Assembly: GCA_016722445.1 (NCBI GenBank)
Contig: JADKIZ010000001.1
Coordinates: 248,001-312,000, forward strand
DNA length: 64,000 nucleotides
Direction of reading: 5' to 3'
DNA from: Flavobacteriales bacterium
Lineage (GTDB): Bacteria; Bacteroidota; Bacteroidia; Flavobacteriales_D; Sanyastnellaceae
The position numbers and the translations under genes are program-made. Of the stretch, positions 25,702 through 33,825 are shown one piece after another. The notes under the pieces were generated by a model, which saw nothing but the letters and a program-made list of their open reading frames with translations, was not told the origin of the DNA and searched no databases. Each line of letters begins with the position of its first letter. The first letter of the stretch is position 1.

Positions 25702-26649
25702 TCAAAGCCCGCGGATGCGGGCTTTGTTCATTTGAATTAAAGCGAATTCAGTTCCTCCAAGATTCCCATCCGCATGTCTCGCAAAACGTTTGCTGTTGCG
25801 GTCGTGGACTTGATCGTAACGTGGCCATGGCCAACCGCCGAATTGTGTGGCGTGGTAGTCGTCGAAGGCTTGTTGAATTTCTTGTTTGGTATTCATCACG
25901 AATGGACCGTATTGCATCACTGTTTCACCGATTGGTCTACCTTGAAGAACAAGGATGCTTACATCTTCAGCACCAGCATGCAGTTCGACTTCTACATCAG
26001 CGGTCATATCGGCAGAAGTGTAATGACTCAATGTTGCATCACCCACCTGTATGTCCTTTCCTTCGTAGAAGTAGATAGAACGATTGATGCCTTTGGATGC
26101 CGCAGGAAGATTCCAGCTTGCACCTGCTTCCATTTTGATATTCCAGATGGCCACTTCGTTTTCTTCTTTCGCAGCCCATGAATTTGGTGATGGTGAAAAT
26201 GCTTTCATATCGCCAATTTTTCCGGCGATGATTTCCACATTGGTGGATTTGCCATTCGCATCTTTGTGTTTGAGATTTGGAATGGCATCGCGCCACAACA
26301 TTTTGAAATGTGGTTCTACCATTTTATCTCTCGCAGGAAGATTTAACCAAATCTGAAACAGCTCCATAGGATTTTCTTCCGACTCGCTGAGCAGTGGAAA
26401 CATTTCCGAATGTTGAACTCCTTTACCGGCAGTCATCCATTGTACATCACCATTGCCGTATCTACCAGCAGCGCCCATGCTGTCCGCATGATCGACGAGA
26501 CCTTTTCTCACCACCGTTACTGTTTCAAATCCGCGATGAGGATGTCCGGGAAAACCGGGAACCACTTTGCCATGATACATACGAAAACCATCTTTGATGA
26601 TGAAATCATCACCAAGGTGACGACCATCAAGAGAAATCGTTAGCCCCAT
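25702..26649 (-). CDS. Pirin family protein, main part
   Basis: 315 aa bicupin. The iron-site residues are present: HPHRGFET (two His and a Glu region) and, later, WMTAGKGVQHSEMF (His and Glu). GAAGRYGNGDVQWM and FQIWLNLP are pirin blocks, and the C-terminal cupin follows. Pirins are iron proteins; some have quercetinase activity, others bind regulators. The ATG at 26649 directly follows the in-frame TAA of the upstream 78-aa frame (TAAATG). Because homologues I know continue through this point, this is the remainder of a longer, interrupted protein or a re-initiated product. Confidence 0.88.
   Translation of the reverse strand: MGLTISLDGRHLGDDFIIKDGFRMYHGKVVPGFPGHPHRGFETVTVVRKGLVDHADSMGAAGRYGNGDVQWMTAGKGVQHSEMFPLLSESEENPMELFQIWLNLPARDKMVEPHFKMLWRDAIPNLKHKDANGKSTNVEIIAGKIGDMKAFSPSPNSWAAKEENEVAIWNIKMEAGASWNLPAASKGINRSIYFYEGKDIQVGDATLSHYTSADMTADVEVELHAGAEDVSILVLQGRPIGETVMQYGPFVMNTKQEIQQAFDDYHATQFGGWPWPRYDQVHDRNSKRFARHADGNLGGTEFALIQMNKARIRGL
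25703..25726. terminator. Bidirectional terminator between the OmpA-family and pirin genes
   Basis: A perfect 10-bp stem, CAAAGCCCGC with GCGGGCTTTG, around a GGAT loop. It lies 22 bp after the OmpA-family stop and overlaps the pirin stop codon (TGA at 25704-25702). Confidence 0.85.
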
Positions 26650-26886
26650 TTACGCATTGCCTTTTGGAAAAGCATCTTCATGGTGTACACAAAAAAGAAA
26701 AGGGTCCTGTGTTTCCCAGGTAAAGCCCAAAGGCTTGGTAGATTTTATCGGATTCATATTGGGTTCTTCTGTTTTGGATTCTTCCTCAGATGCCTTCATG
26801 GTCACAATGAAAGGTGCGGCAATTGCGGATGTCACAGCGAGGGACAATCTCGTCAGAAAATTTCTGCGTGGAAGTTTATTGCTCAT
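26650..26886 (-). CDS. N-terminal part of the pirin gene with a Tat-type signal
   Basis: 78 aa, in the same frame as the pirin part and separated from it only by TAA at 26652-26650. It starts with a twin-arginine-like signal (LPRRNFLTRLSLAVTSAIAAP), then a linker, then PLGFTWETQDPFLFCVHHEDAFP, which is pirin sequence. Reading through the TAA (for example if it were AAA, Lys) would give one 394-aa exported pirin. The gene is either nonsense-mutated, mis-sequenced, or decoded as two proteins. Confidence 0.7.
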   Translation of the reverse strand: MSNKLPRRNFLTRLSLAVTSAIAAPFIVTMKASEEESKTEEPNMNPIKSTKPLGFTWETQDPFLFCVHHEDAFPKGNA

Positions 26887-27160
26887 GGTGATGAAATTTC
26901 AGAACAAAGATGCAACGGAATAACTGAGAAATGCTTGATCTTGGTGAAGAGCAATCCAGCACGAATATTTCTATCGATTCTTTCGTTCGATCGCTTTTCA
27001 CAAAGTGTGCTCATGGTTTCACACAACAGGACACAAAATGTTAAAGGCCTGACAATCTCATGGACTCAAATCATGGATTAAATATTCAAGATTAAAAATT
27101 CCATGCATCTTTATGGAATATTTGAAGCAAATCCATCTATTAAGAATAAACTTCTTTCAA

Positions 27161-30100
27161 ATGACACATCATATCGCTCGTTGTATTACCGGATTATTCA
27201 TTCTTTTGAGTTGTCACCTCTCCAATGCGCAGGTCAATTCGACCATTTTCGTCGCCAATACGACGTCCGAAATGGTGAATGTTTACGGCATGGACATCGA
27301 TGGAGATGGTGATGATGACATTATCGCCACCAATGGAACAGACAACATTCCTTTCTATGAATTCCATTCCACGCATCCCTCCAAGGCGTCCGGTTTTCAC
27401 ATTTACCAGAACAATGGTGCACTCAATTTCACAGATCATGAACTTACCAGTATCAACACCATAGAAAAATTCCCATTCTCTTTTGGTGATTTAAACAATG
27501 ATAATCTAGCAGATTATTTGAGGTATGAGTCCGGTGTCATCAGTTATTGGCCTCAAGAAAGTAATTTATCGTTTCCAACTGAACAAACCATCATCGACCT
27601 GAATCCGCTTTTTATGTCAGTCGAACCAGAACTTGGTTGTGCACTCACGCAAGATCTCCTTTTTGATGTAGAGAGACTCCAAGTTGGCGACATCAATCAG
27701 GACAATTTGAACGATATCATTTTTATAAGTGCTACCCGACTTTCAATAAACGATCCTGTGACATGTGGAGAAGATCATTGTTACGCATTGATCAATGAAG
27801 GAAGCGGCTTTTCGAGTCCAGTCTATCTATTCACAGCCATGTTGGACTTAGTCAATGAACTTGGTCAATCGGCATTCTTCACTGAACTTCAAGTTGAAGA
27901 CATCAATGGTGATGGTTATAAAGACATTTGGTATGCAAGAAATGAAGGACAGTACATGGACTTCTATTTACACGCGGGTATCAGTGCTGGTATTGATCCC
28001 AATCCTCACTTCATGAGCGATGTTGGATATTATGCAGCATTCGGCGACACGAACAATGACGGCGAGAATGATATCGCGTTGATTGACCCTTACAACAATC
28101 TCATCAGTAGTTATGATGGTCTAAATGCATCAGTGCCGCTTTATCTAAATTATGATTCTGAAAGCTTGGTGGCTTCAGGTTTCATCATGTCAGACTTGAA
28201 CCTTGATGGAAATTCTGAATTCATCACTGTCAAAGCAAATGGAGATGCCACTTTTCAGTTTATCACGGGTGACGATTCCTATATGATGCAATACGAAGAA
28301 TACAGTTATGACAGCGACATACAAGGGAGTGTCATTCAGTTTTCCGCTCTTTCAGCTGCCAATAGTACCGCTGAAGACATACTTTGTATTACCCAATCAG
28401 GCATTTACATTTTGACAACCACTCCAGAAACCATTCCAGAATGTGCTTTACAAATAACACCATTTCTTGATATCAATCTCAACGGACAATTTGATACAGG
28501 AGAATCACAACCTGTCATTCCGCCTGTTTTAGTAGAACATGCAAACTTCTCCTACTTCACGAATGTTTTGAGTTTTGAGATCGGATTAAATATTCCAGAA
28601 GGCGAAATCACGGCAACGTATGTGGACGATGATGTTTACACCAATCCGCTTTTCAGTTCCCCGATGACCTACCAGTGTGCAAGTGGAAGTCCTATTGAGA
28701 TTCTGCTTCCATTCGAAATTCAAGGTAATCCGCAGTCACATATCGATACGGATATACTTCACTGGAATGTCATATGTGGAGACCCAATAAATAATTCAGG
28801 ACATTACATCTATTTAATCAATGATGGTACCGCGGATTTATCGTGTGACGTCATCTTCACACTAGATGGACACACCAATTTTATATCAGCCATTCCAACA
28901 CCAGACGTTGTAAATGGCAACGAATTACGCTGGACCAATATGGACTTGGCCATTGGCGAATATGCAACCATGATCATTTACAACACACCCTATTCTGCCA
29001 ACGACGTGGATGAGACAGCCACATATGAAGCAGAGTTTCAAATCACAAGTGCCAGTGGTGGCAACTACACCCAAACCTATCAGGGTAGCGAAATCATTCA
29101 ATGCAGTTATGATCCCAATCTGATTGAAGAAAAAACAGGATATACAGCAGCGGGATATTTTTCTGATGAGCAAATACTGGACTACACAATTTATTTTCAA
29201 AATACCGGCAATGCATCTGCAGAAAATGTCACCATTGAAAATGTATTGTCCACCGACCTTGATCTCAGCAGTATAGAGATCATCAATGCGTCACACTCCA
29301 TGTATTATGGCATCTCGTCCAATGAAATCAATTTCTATTTCGACAACATTCAATTACCGGATAGTTCAACAGACTATGTGGCATCGATGGGATATGTCAC
29401 TTACCGTATCGCACCGCAGAACGGGCTTGAGCACGGCCATATCATCGAAAACAACGCACAGATATATTTCGACTTCAATGAAGGAATCGTAACCAACACA
29501 GAAACGAATACAAAATATGATTGTGTGGATTTAGAAAACGTATCAGATTTTGTTCAAACATATTGTTCCGAAGAAGATGAAATTATCGTGAGTAATTCCG
29601 CTCAGTGGATTGAAGAGATACAGTGGAGCTATAACACTGAGATCATCAACGATGCAAACGCACAATTTCAATGCGGTGATGGCGGCAACCTTCAACTCAA
29701 TGTGAGCAATGCATTGTGCAGCTATTCCCAAATGTGGCAAATTGAAAATCAGTCACCCTCAGTTCCTGTGATGACCCCATCAGGTAATCAGCTTAATACG
29801 GAAGCTACAGGGACACTGCAATGGTATTACAATGGTGAGCCGATAGCTGATGCGAATCAATCCAGTTATGAAATTACTGAAAGCGGCAACTACAGCATTG
29901 GTGTTACCAACGAATTTGGATGCAGCAGTATTTCCGAAGAACAAAACATCATATATGAAAGTGTTGATGATAACTTGAAGCACACTTGGATGCTCTATCC
30001 TAATCCGACGGATGGAATAATCACCTTGAAAACGTCACAATCTGGCGATATGCAGATCACAGACATAACGGGAAGAATACTGATGAAACAATTCATGAAT

Positions 30101-30193
30101 TCCGGAACATCTATTGTTGATGTCAGCACATTACCGACTGGAAATTACCTGATCAATTTCAACGGAACAAACAGAACAATTCAGATCAAATAA
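27161..30193 (+). CDS. T9SS-secreted protein with FG-GAP-like and DUF11-like domains
   Basis: About 1010 aa. Signal peptide MTHHIARCITGLFILLSCHLSNAQ; the start is set at 27161 because the signal begins there (an ATG 48 nt upstream is also in frame). Residues about 30-430 contain several FG-GAP or VCBS-type calcium loops (DIDGDGDDDI, DLNNDNLADY, DINGDGYKDI, DTNNDGENDI), predicting a beta-propeller. Residues about 640-790 are a DUF11/DUF7619-like domain (LDYTIYFQNTGNASAENV, AQIYFDFNEGIVTNT). The C-terminus (LYPNPTDGIITL, ITDITGRIL, LPTGNYLINF) is a T9SS sorting domain. Surface or released protein of unknown role. Confidence 0.88.
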   Translation: MTHHIARCITGLFILLSCHLSNAQVNSTIFVANTTSEMVNVYGMDIDGDGDDDIIATNGTDNIPFYEFHSTHPSKASGFHIYQNNGALNFTDHELTSINTIEKFPFSFGDLNNDNLADYLRYESGVISYWPQESNLSFPTEQTIIDLNPLFMSVEPELGCALTQDLLFDVERLQVGDINQDNLNDIIFISATRLSINDPVTCGEDHCYALINEGSGFSSPVYLFTAMLDLVNELGQSAFFTELQVEDINGDGYKDIWYARNEGQYMDFYLHAGISAGIDPNPHFMSDVGYYAAFGDTNNDGENDIALIDPYNNLISSYDGLNASVPLYLNYDSESLVASGFIMSDLNLDGNSEFITVKANGDATFQFITGDDSYMMQYEEYSYDSDIQGSVIQFSALSAANSTAEDILCITQSGIYILTTTPETIPECALQITPFLDINLNGQFDTGESQPVIPPVLVEHANFSYFTNVLSFEIGLNIPEGEITATYVDDDVYTNPLFSSPMTYQCASGSPIEILLPFEIQGNPQSHIDTDILHWNVICGDPINNSGHYIYLINDGTADLSCDVIFTLDGHTNFISAIPTPDVVNGNELRWTNMDLAIGEYATMIIYNTPYSANDVDETATYEAEFQITSASGGNYTQTYQGSEIIQCSYDPNLIEEKTGYTAAGYFSDEQILDYTIYFQNTGNASAENVTIENVLSTDLDLSSIEIINASHSMYYGISSNEINFYFDNIQLPDSSTDYVASMGYVTYRIAPQNGLEHGHIIENNAQIYFDFNEGIVTNTETNTKYDCVDLENVSDFVQTYCSEEDEIIVSNSAQWIEEIQWSYNTEIINDANAQFQCGDGGNLQLNVSNALCSYSQMWQIENQSPSVPVMTPSGNQLNTEATGTLQWYYNGEPIADANQSSYEITESGNYSIGVTNEFGCSSISEEQNIIYESVDDNLKHTWMLYPNPTDGIITLKTSQSGDMQITDITGRILMKQFMNSGTSIVDVSTLPTGNYLINFNGTNRTIQIK

Positions 30194-30218
30194 CTGGGTA
30201 ATACAATTCAAACGAAAA

Positions 30219-31355
30219 TCAATGTGAAGTCAATGGCTTAGACCTCATTCTATCCATGATGGGTAATTGGTATTTTCTACTCGGTTCTTCCGATTTGAAT
30301 TCCCCTTTGATGATTCGCTTCAAATTCCGCAAGAGGTACTCACCTGTTAGTTCACCATATTTATCCACGTATTCCTCGAATACAGGATCATATTGAAGCC
30401 TCACTGCAGTTTCCTTTTCTTCGCGGGACATGATCGGTCTTGTGGACTCAAACTTCACGTAGTGCGGAGATTTCATTTTGCGTTGGTCAGTAGGGTCGTA
30501 TTCACTGATGATGGCCACAAATTTTTTCTTCCAACCTTCATGACTTCTCACCCGTGGATGAAATGAATTCCATGCAGATGGATTCCTGAGGACTTCCTGA
30601 GAACTCAAAACCTTCTCGAGGTTGTCCTTTGAAATAATCCAATCGGGTGGACAATTGATTTGTTTGGCCAATTCGTCGCGCAAGATGAGTAGTGCCAGTA
30701 GCGCTTCACAAAACGACTTTGAATATGTTTTGTAATAAAAAGTACTGAGTTCAGGAACGTGTTCCCTAATACCCACTTCTTCCAATGCTAAATTTTCTTC
30801 ATCGAGAACATGTGTTAGACCTCTCCTATCTACTTCCGGTAAAAGTCTCCGTTTTAATTCACCCAAAAACAAAACGTCATTGGCCACATACAACAATTGC
30901 GCATCAGACAAAGGTCGCAGCGACCAATCAGATTTCTGCAATCTCTTATCGATGGTCAATTGAAATTCTTCGAGGATGAGATTTCCAAGATTTCTGGCAG
31001 GATGATTACATAATGTTGCCGCCACCTGTACGTCAAAAACATTTTTAATGTGGATATCAAATTGCTTCATCAAGGCGATATCCTCAGAACCGGAATACAC
31101 CAGTTTGGTAATGGATCTATTTTCCATTACTGCTTTCAGTGGGGCGAGATCGTTAATGGCGAGAGGATCAATCACGTAAACCCTTTCACCATCCCAGATT
31201 TGCATCAGCAACAAATTGAAACCATAACTTCTTTTAAAGCTATCGTATTCGGTATCGAAAGAAAATTCCGCCTGCTTGCAGAGATGTTCACACACATCAG
31301 CAAGTCCATGTGCATCAGCTACCAACAATATTTCCGGTTCATGTAAAAGGGACAT
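30219..31355 (-). CDS. Ribonuclease D-like 3'-5' exonuclease
   Basis: 378 aa. DEDDy exonuclease domain: FDTEYDS (Asp and Glu near 34-36), LVYSGSEDI, and YVANDVLFL with the Tyr-x3-Asp end. After it come helical segments, including an HRDC-like region (residues about 200-290) that binds nucleic acid. RNase D trims the 3' ends of tRNA and other stable RNAs; here the role is inferred from the domain. Start at 31355 (MSLLHEPEIL), 9 nt after a TACCTTCG box; a longer frame to 31400 is open but less likely. Confidence 0.85.
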   Translation of the reverse strand: MSLLHEPEILLVADAHGLADVCEHLCKQAEFSFDTEYDSFKRSYGFNLLLMQIWDGERVYVIDPLAINDLAPLKAVMENRSITKLVYSGSEDIALMKQFDIHIKNVFDVQVAATLCNHPARNLGNLILEEFQLTIDKRLQKSDWSLRPLSDAQLLYVANDVLFLGELKRRLLPEVDRRGLTHVLDEENLALEEVGIREHVPELSTFYYKTYSKSFCEALLALLILRDELAKQINCPPDWIISKDNLEKVLSSQEVLRNPSAWNSFHPRVRSHEGWKKKFVAIISEYDPTDQRKMKSPHYVKFESTRPIMSREEKETAVRLQYDPVFEEYVDKYGELTGEYLLRNLKRIIKGEFKSEEPSRKYQLPIMDRMRSKPLTSH

Positions 31356-31364
31356 AAAGTGGGG

Positions 31365-31372
31365 CGAAGGTA
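31365..31372 (-). promoter_or_regulatory. -7 box of the RNase D-like gene
   Basis: TACCTTCG on the minus strand, one change from TAnnTTTG, 9 nt before the ATG at 31355. Confidence 0.4.
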
Positions 31373-31396
31373 AGAAGTGGTACAGTCTCTCGCCAT

Positions 31397-32578
31397 TCAA
31401 AATAACTCCCTCGGATCCATCTGCAGTAATTTCTGCCAGGAGAGGCCAGTTGGACTGAGTTGATAGATTTTGTGAGGGCGGAATTTTTTAGAGAATTTTT
31501 CGAGGCCCGTAATTTTTTCCGGTGATGTCTTCACTTCTAAGCCGATATAACGATCACCATATTTTAATATGTAGTCGACTTCGGCATTGGATTCATTCCA
31601 ATAAAAAAGCTCCATATCCGACTGCAGATGAGAGATCAAATGGCATCCAACTGCCGACTCTACCCATCTTCCCCATTTCATTTTGTCTTTTTGTATTCCT
31701 TCAAATCGCTCATGAGATATTGCGCTGAGCAACGCGTTGTTCATCACCTGCCACTTCGGACTGCTCGCTCGTTTGCGTGCATTGTCCATAGCGAACTTTT
31801 GTAAGCCATCCAATAATCCTGCTCTATGCAGCAACTCTAAATAATGAGCGACAGTTGTGGTGTTTTTTGCATCCTGCAATTGTCCCATTAATTTGGTATA
31901 TGACAATATCTGACCGGAATACAAAGCCCCCAATTCAAATACGCGTCGCAATACTGCCGGCTTATCGATGCGTTCCATCAATAAGACATCTTTCGTAATT
32001 ACAGTCTCAATCAATGCTTGCAGAACATATGATTTCCAACGATCCTCATCTTCACGCAACTTTATTGCACCGGGATAAGCACCGAAATACACATACTCTT
32101 CAGGCGTAATGTCAAAGGCATCATGCATTTCAACATAAGACCAATGTGGAATTTTCCATTGCTCAAATCTTCCGGCCAGTGATTCAGATAATCCACGTTG
32201 CATCAACCAATCAGATGAACCCAACAACAACAATTCAATGGCATGACCATCTTCAAATTTCTGCCGATCAAACAATGTTTTGATCGACTCACTCCAATTC
32301 TGAATTTTTTGAATTTCATCAATGGCCAAAATGACCTTTTTTTTGGTAGACTTTTGATGGACTACAGCATCATTAAATACCGATTCAATCCATGCACCAT
32401 TGAATTTCGCCGAGCCCTCTGCAATTTGATAAATACCCTCCCATTCTTCCAATTCAAAAAGCTGCTTAACCAAAGTCGTTTTACCCACCTGTCGCGGACC
32501 GGTTATGACTTGTATCAAACCACCTGATTGATGCAGGCGTCTGCGAAGCTTCGTAAAAATTGGCCTTTTGTACTCCAT
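31397..32578 (-). CDS. AAA ATPase with DUF4143 domain
   Basis: 393 aa. N-terminal P-loop ATPase: Walker A GPRQVGKTTLV, Walker B VILAIDEIQKI, sensor-like LLLLGSSDWLM. Residues about 200-390 are the DUF4143 part with a PD-(D/E)XK-like core, EVDYILKYGDRYIGLEVKTS, which in related proteins may be a degenerate or active nuclease fold. These ATPases are widespread, often carried on mobile or variable loci, and their role is unknown. The ATG at 32578 lies 4 nt after a TATCTTTG box, and a double palindrome lies just upstream. Confidence 0.9.
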   Translation of the reverse strand: MEYKRPIFTKLRRRLHQSGGLIQVITGPRQVGKTTLVKQLFELEEWEGIYQIAEGSAKFNGAWIESVFNDAVVHQKSTKKKVILAIDEIQKIQNWSESIKTLFDRQKFEDGHAIELLLLGSSDWLMQRGLSESLAGRFEQWKIPHWSYVEMHDAFDITPEEYVYFGAYPGAIKLREDEDRWKSYVLQALIETVITKDVLLMERIDKPAVLRRVFELGALYSGQILSYTKLMGQLQDAKNTTTVAHYLELLHRAGLLDGLQKFAMDNARKRASSPKWQVMNNALLSAISHERFEGIQKDKMKWGRWVESAVGCHLISHLQSDMELFYWNESNAEVDYILKYGDRYIGLEVKTSPEKITGLEKFSKKFRPHKIYQLSPTGLSWQKLLQMDPRELF

Positions 32579-32582
32579 AATA

Positions 32583-32649
32583 CAAAGATAATCAAATAAA
32601 TGCCAAATTACTCAATCCATTGAGTAAAATTACTCAATCATGTGAGTAA
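32583..32649 (-). promoter_or_regulatory. Promoter of the DUF4143 gene with tandem palindromic operator
   Basis: The -7 box TATCTTTG (32590-32583, minus) lies 4 nt before the ATG. Upstream are a perfect 9+2+9 palindrome of TTACTCAAT and its complement (32608-32627) and a second, imperfect copy (32630-32649), 22 bp apart centre to centre, which is about two helical turns. This spacing suits cooperative binding of a dimeric regulator; no regulator is identified. Confidence 0.65.
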
Positions 32650-32804
32650 AATCACACCGCACGAAATCACGAAAGTTGTCCTGGACAATTACGGTACCGA
32701 TGGTGTGGCATTTTTCGATAAAAGAAGAAGGAATTTTCACCTTCCCTCTACTATTCCATTCGAATTCATATGCGCTGATTTGAACATACCTTTCTACCAC
32801 AAAA

Positions 32805-32827
32805 AAGCCCGGAATTAATCCGGGCTT
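32805..32827 (-). terminator. Terminator of the ATP synthase operon
   Basis: The 8-bp stem AAGCCCGG with CCGGGCTT around a 7-nt loop, followed by a T tract in the minus-strand transcript, lies 22 bp after the atpG stop. Confidence 0.85.
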
Positions 32828-32848
32828 CAAGATTATACTTTGAGTTGA

Positions 32849-33724
32849 TTATCCTTTCAACGCCTCCGCTCCAGCAACGATCTCAAGGATTTCTCCAGTA
32901 ATTGCAGCCTGACGGGCTTTGTTGTAATTCAATTTGAGTTCTTTCACCAATTCACCTGCGTTGTCGGTTGCTTTGTGCATCGCTGTCATTCGTGCACCAT
33001 GTTCCGATGCATTAGAATCGAGTAGTGCTTTGAACAACTGAGCTTTCAATGTTTGAGGAATGAGTACTTCCAGAATTTTTTCCTTTTCAGGTTCATAGAT
33101 GTAATCCACGTTTGAAGACTTACCTTCTGAAACAGTCGGTACTACAGGTAGAAATTGCTCTGAAATAATCACCTGAGAAGCGGCATTTTTGAACTTGTTG
33201 TATACCAACAACACTTGATCATATTTACCAGAAGCAAACTGCTTCATGATGCCATCAGCAATCACCGATGCATTTTCAAAATTCAGTTTATCAAAAACTG
33301 TGTAAGGAGTTTCCGAAAAACCTTCAGTGGTATGATTTGATGTCTTTTTGTAGAGATCGAATGCCTTTTTTCCCAGAGAAAGAATCTTTACGCTTTTGCC
33401 CTGAAGTTCTCCGCGCATTTGATTGCGTATCTCTTTGATGACGTTATTGTTGAAACCGCCACAGAGACCACGGTTAGATGTAATGGCAACAACAAGAACA
33501 TTCTTCACATCGCGTTGTCTCGCATACACCATTTCAGAAGAATCAAGACTAGCGCTCAGGTTACTGAGAATACCTTTCATTTTCTCAGCATAAGGGCGCA
33601 TACGTGTGATGGCATCCTGCGCACGCTTCAATTTAGCAGCACTCACCATTTTCATAGCAGATGTAATCTGCATGGTGCTGTTCACTGAAGTGATGCGAAT
33701 ACGTATTTCTTTGAGGTTAGCCAT
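32849..33724 (-). CDS. atpG: ATP synthase F1 gamma subunit
   Basis: 291 aa. Central stalk subunit that couples proton flow through Fo to rotation in F1. The N-terminus LKEIRIRITSVNSTMQITSAMKMVSAAKLKRAQ and the C-terminal coil with NAGELVKELKLNYNKARQAAITGEILEIV are the two helices of the rotor shaft. Length is normal. Last gene of atpB-E-F-H-A-G; in Bacteroidota the beta and epsilon genes are usually elsewhere, and they are not seen here. Confidence 0.97.
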   Translation of the reverse strand: MANLKEIRIRITSVNSTMQITSAMKMVSAAKLKRAQDAITRMRPYAEKMKGILSNLSASLDSSEMVYARQRDVKNVLVVAITSNRGLCGGFNNNVIKEIRNQMRGELQGKSVKILSLGKKAFDLYKKTSNHTTEGFSETPYTVFDKLNFENASVIADGIMKQFASGKYDQVLLVYNKFKNAASQVIISEQFLPVVPTVSEGKSSNVDYIYEPEKEKILEVLIPQTLKAQLFKALLDSNASEHGARMTAMHKATDNAGELVKELKLNYNKARQAAITGEILEIVAGAEALKG

Positions 33725-33735
33725 TTCTACTGTTG

Positions 33736-33824
33736 GATTTAAGATTTAATATTTAAAATTCAAAATTGATAAGGCTTCCCTGAACAATTCAAAATATTAA
33801 ATTTTAAATTTTAAATTAAAAATT
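33736..33824. repeat. AT-rich 7-bp repeat arrays in the atpA-atpG gap
   Basis: Bases 33736-33770 are five heptads (GATTTAA twice, TATTTAA, AATTCAA, AATTGAT). Bases 33797-33817 are three exact tandem TTAAATT heptads, extended on both sides. The arms are inverted relative to each other and lie around a short GC-richer centre (AAGGCTTCCCTG), so the atpA-atpG mRNA could fold here. The unit has the same NNTTYAA form as the GGTTCAA heptads at 0.8-1.1 kb. Confidence 0.7.
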
Positions 33825-33825
33825 A

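Noticed and set aside
32630..32830. 66-aa minus-strand ORF after atpG
   Set aside because: It begins inside the terminator hairpin and ends in the palindromes, has no promoter box, and no recognisable family.
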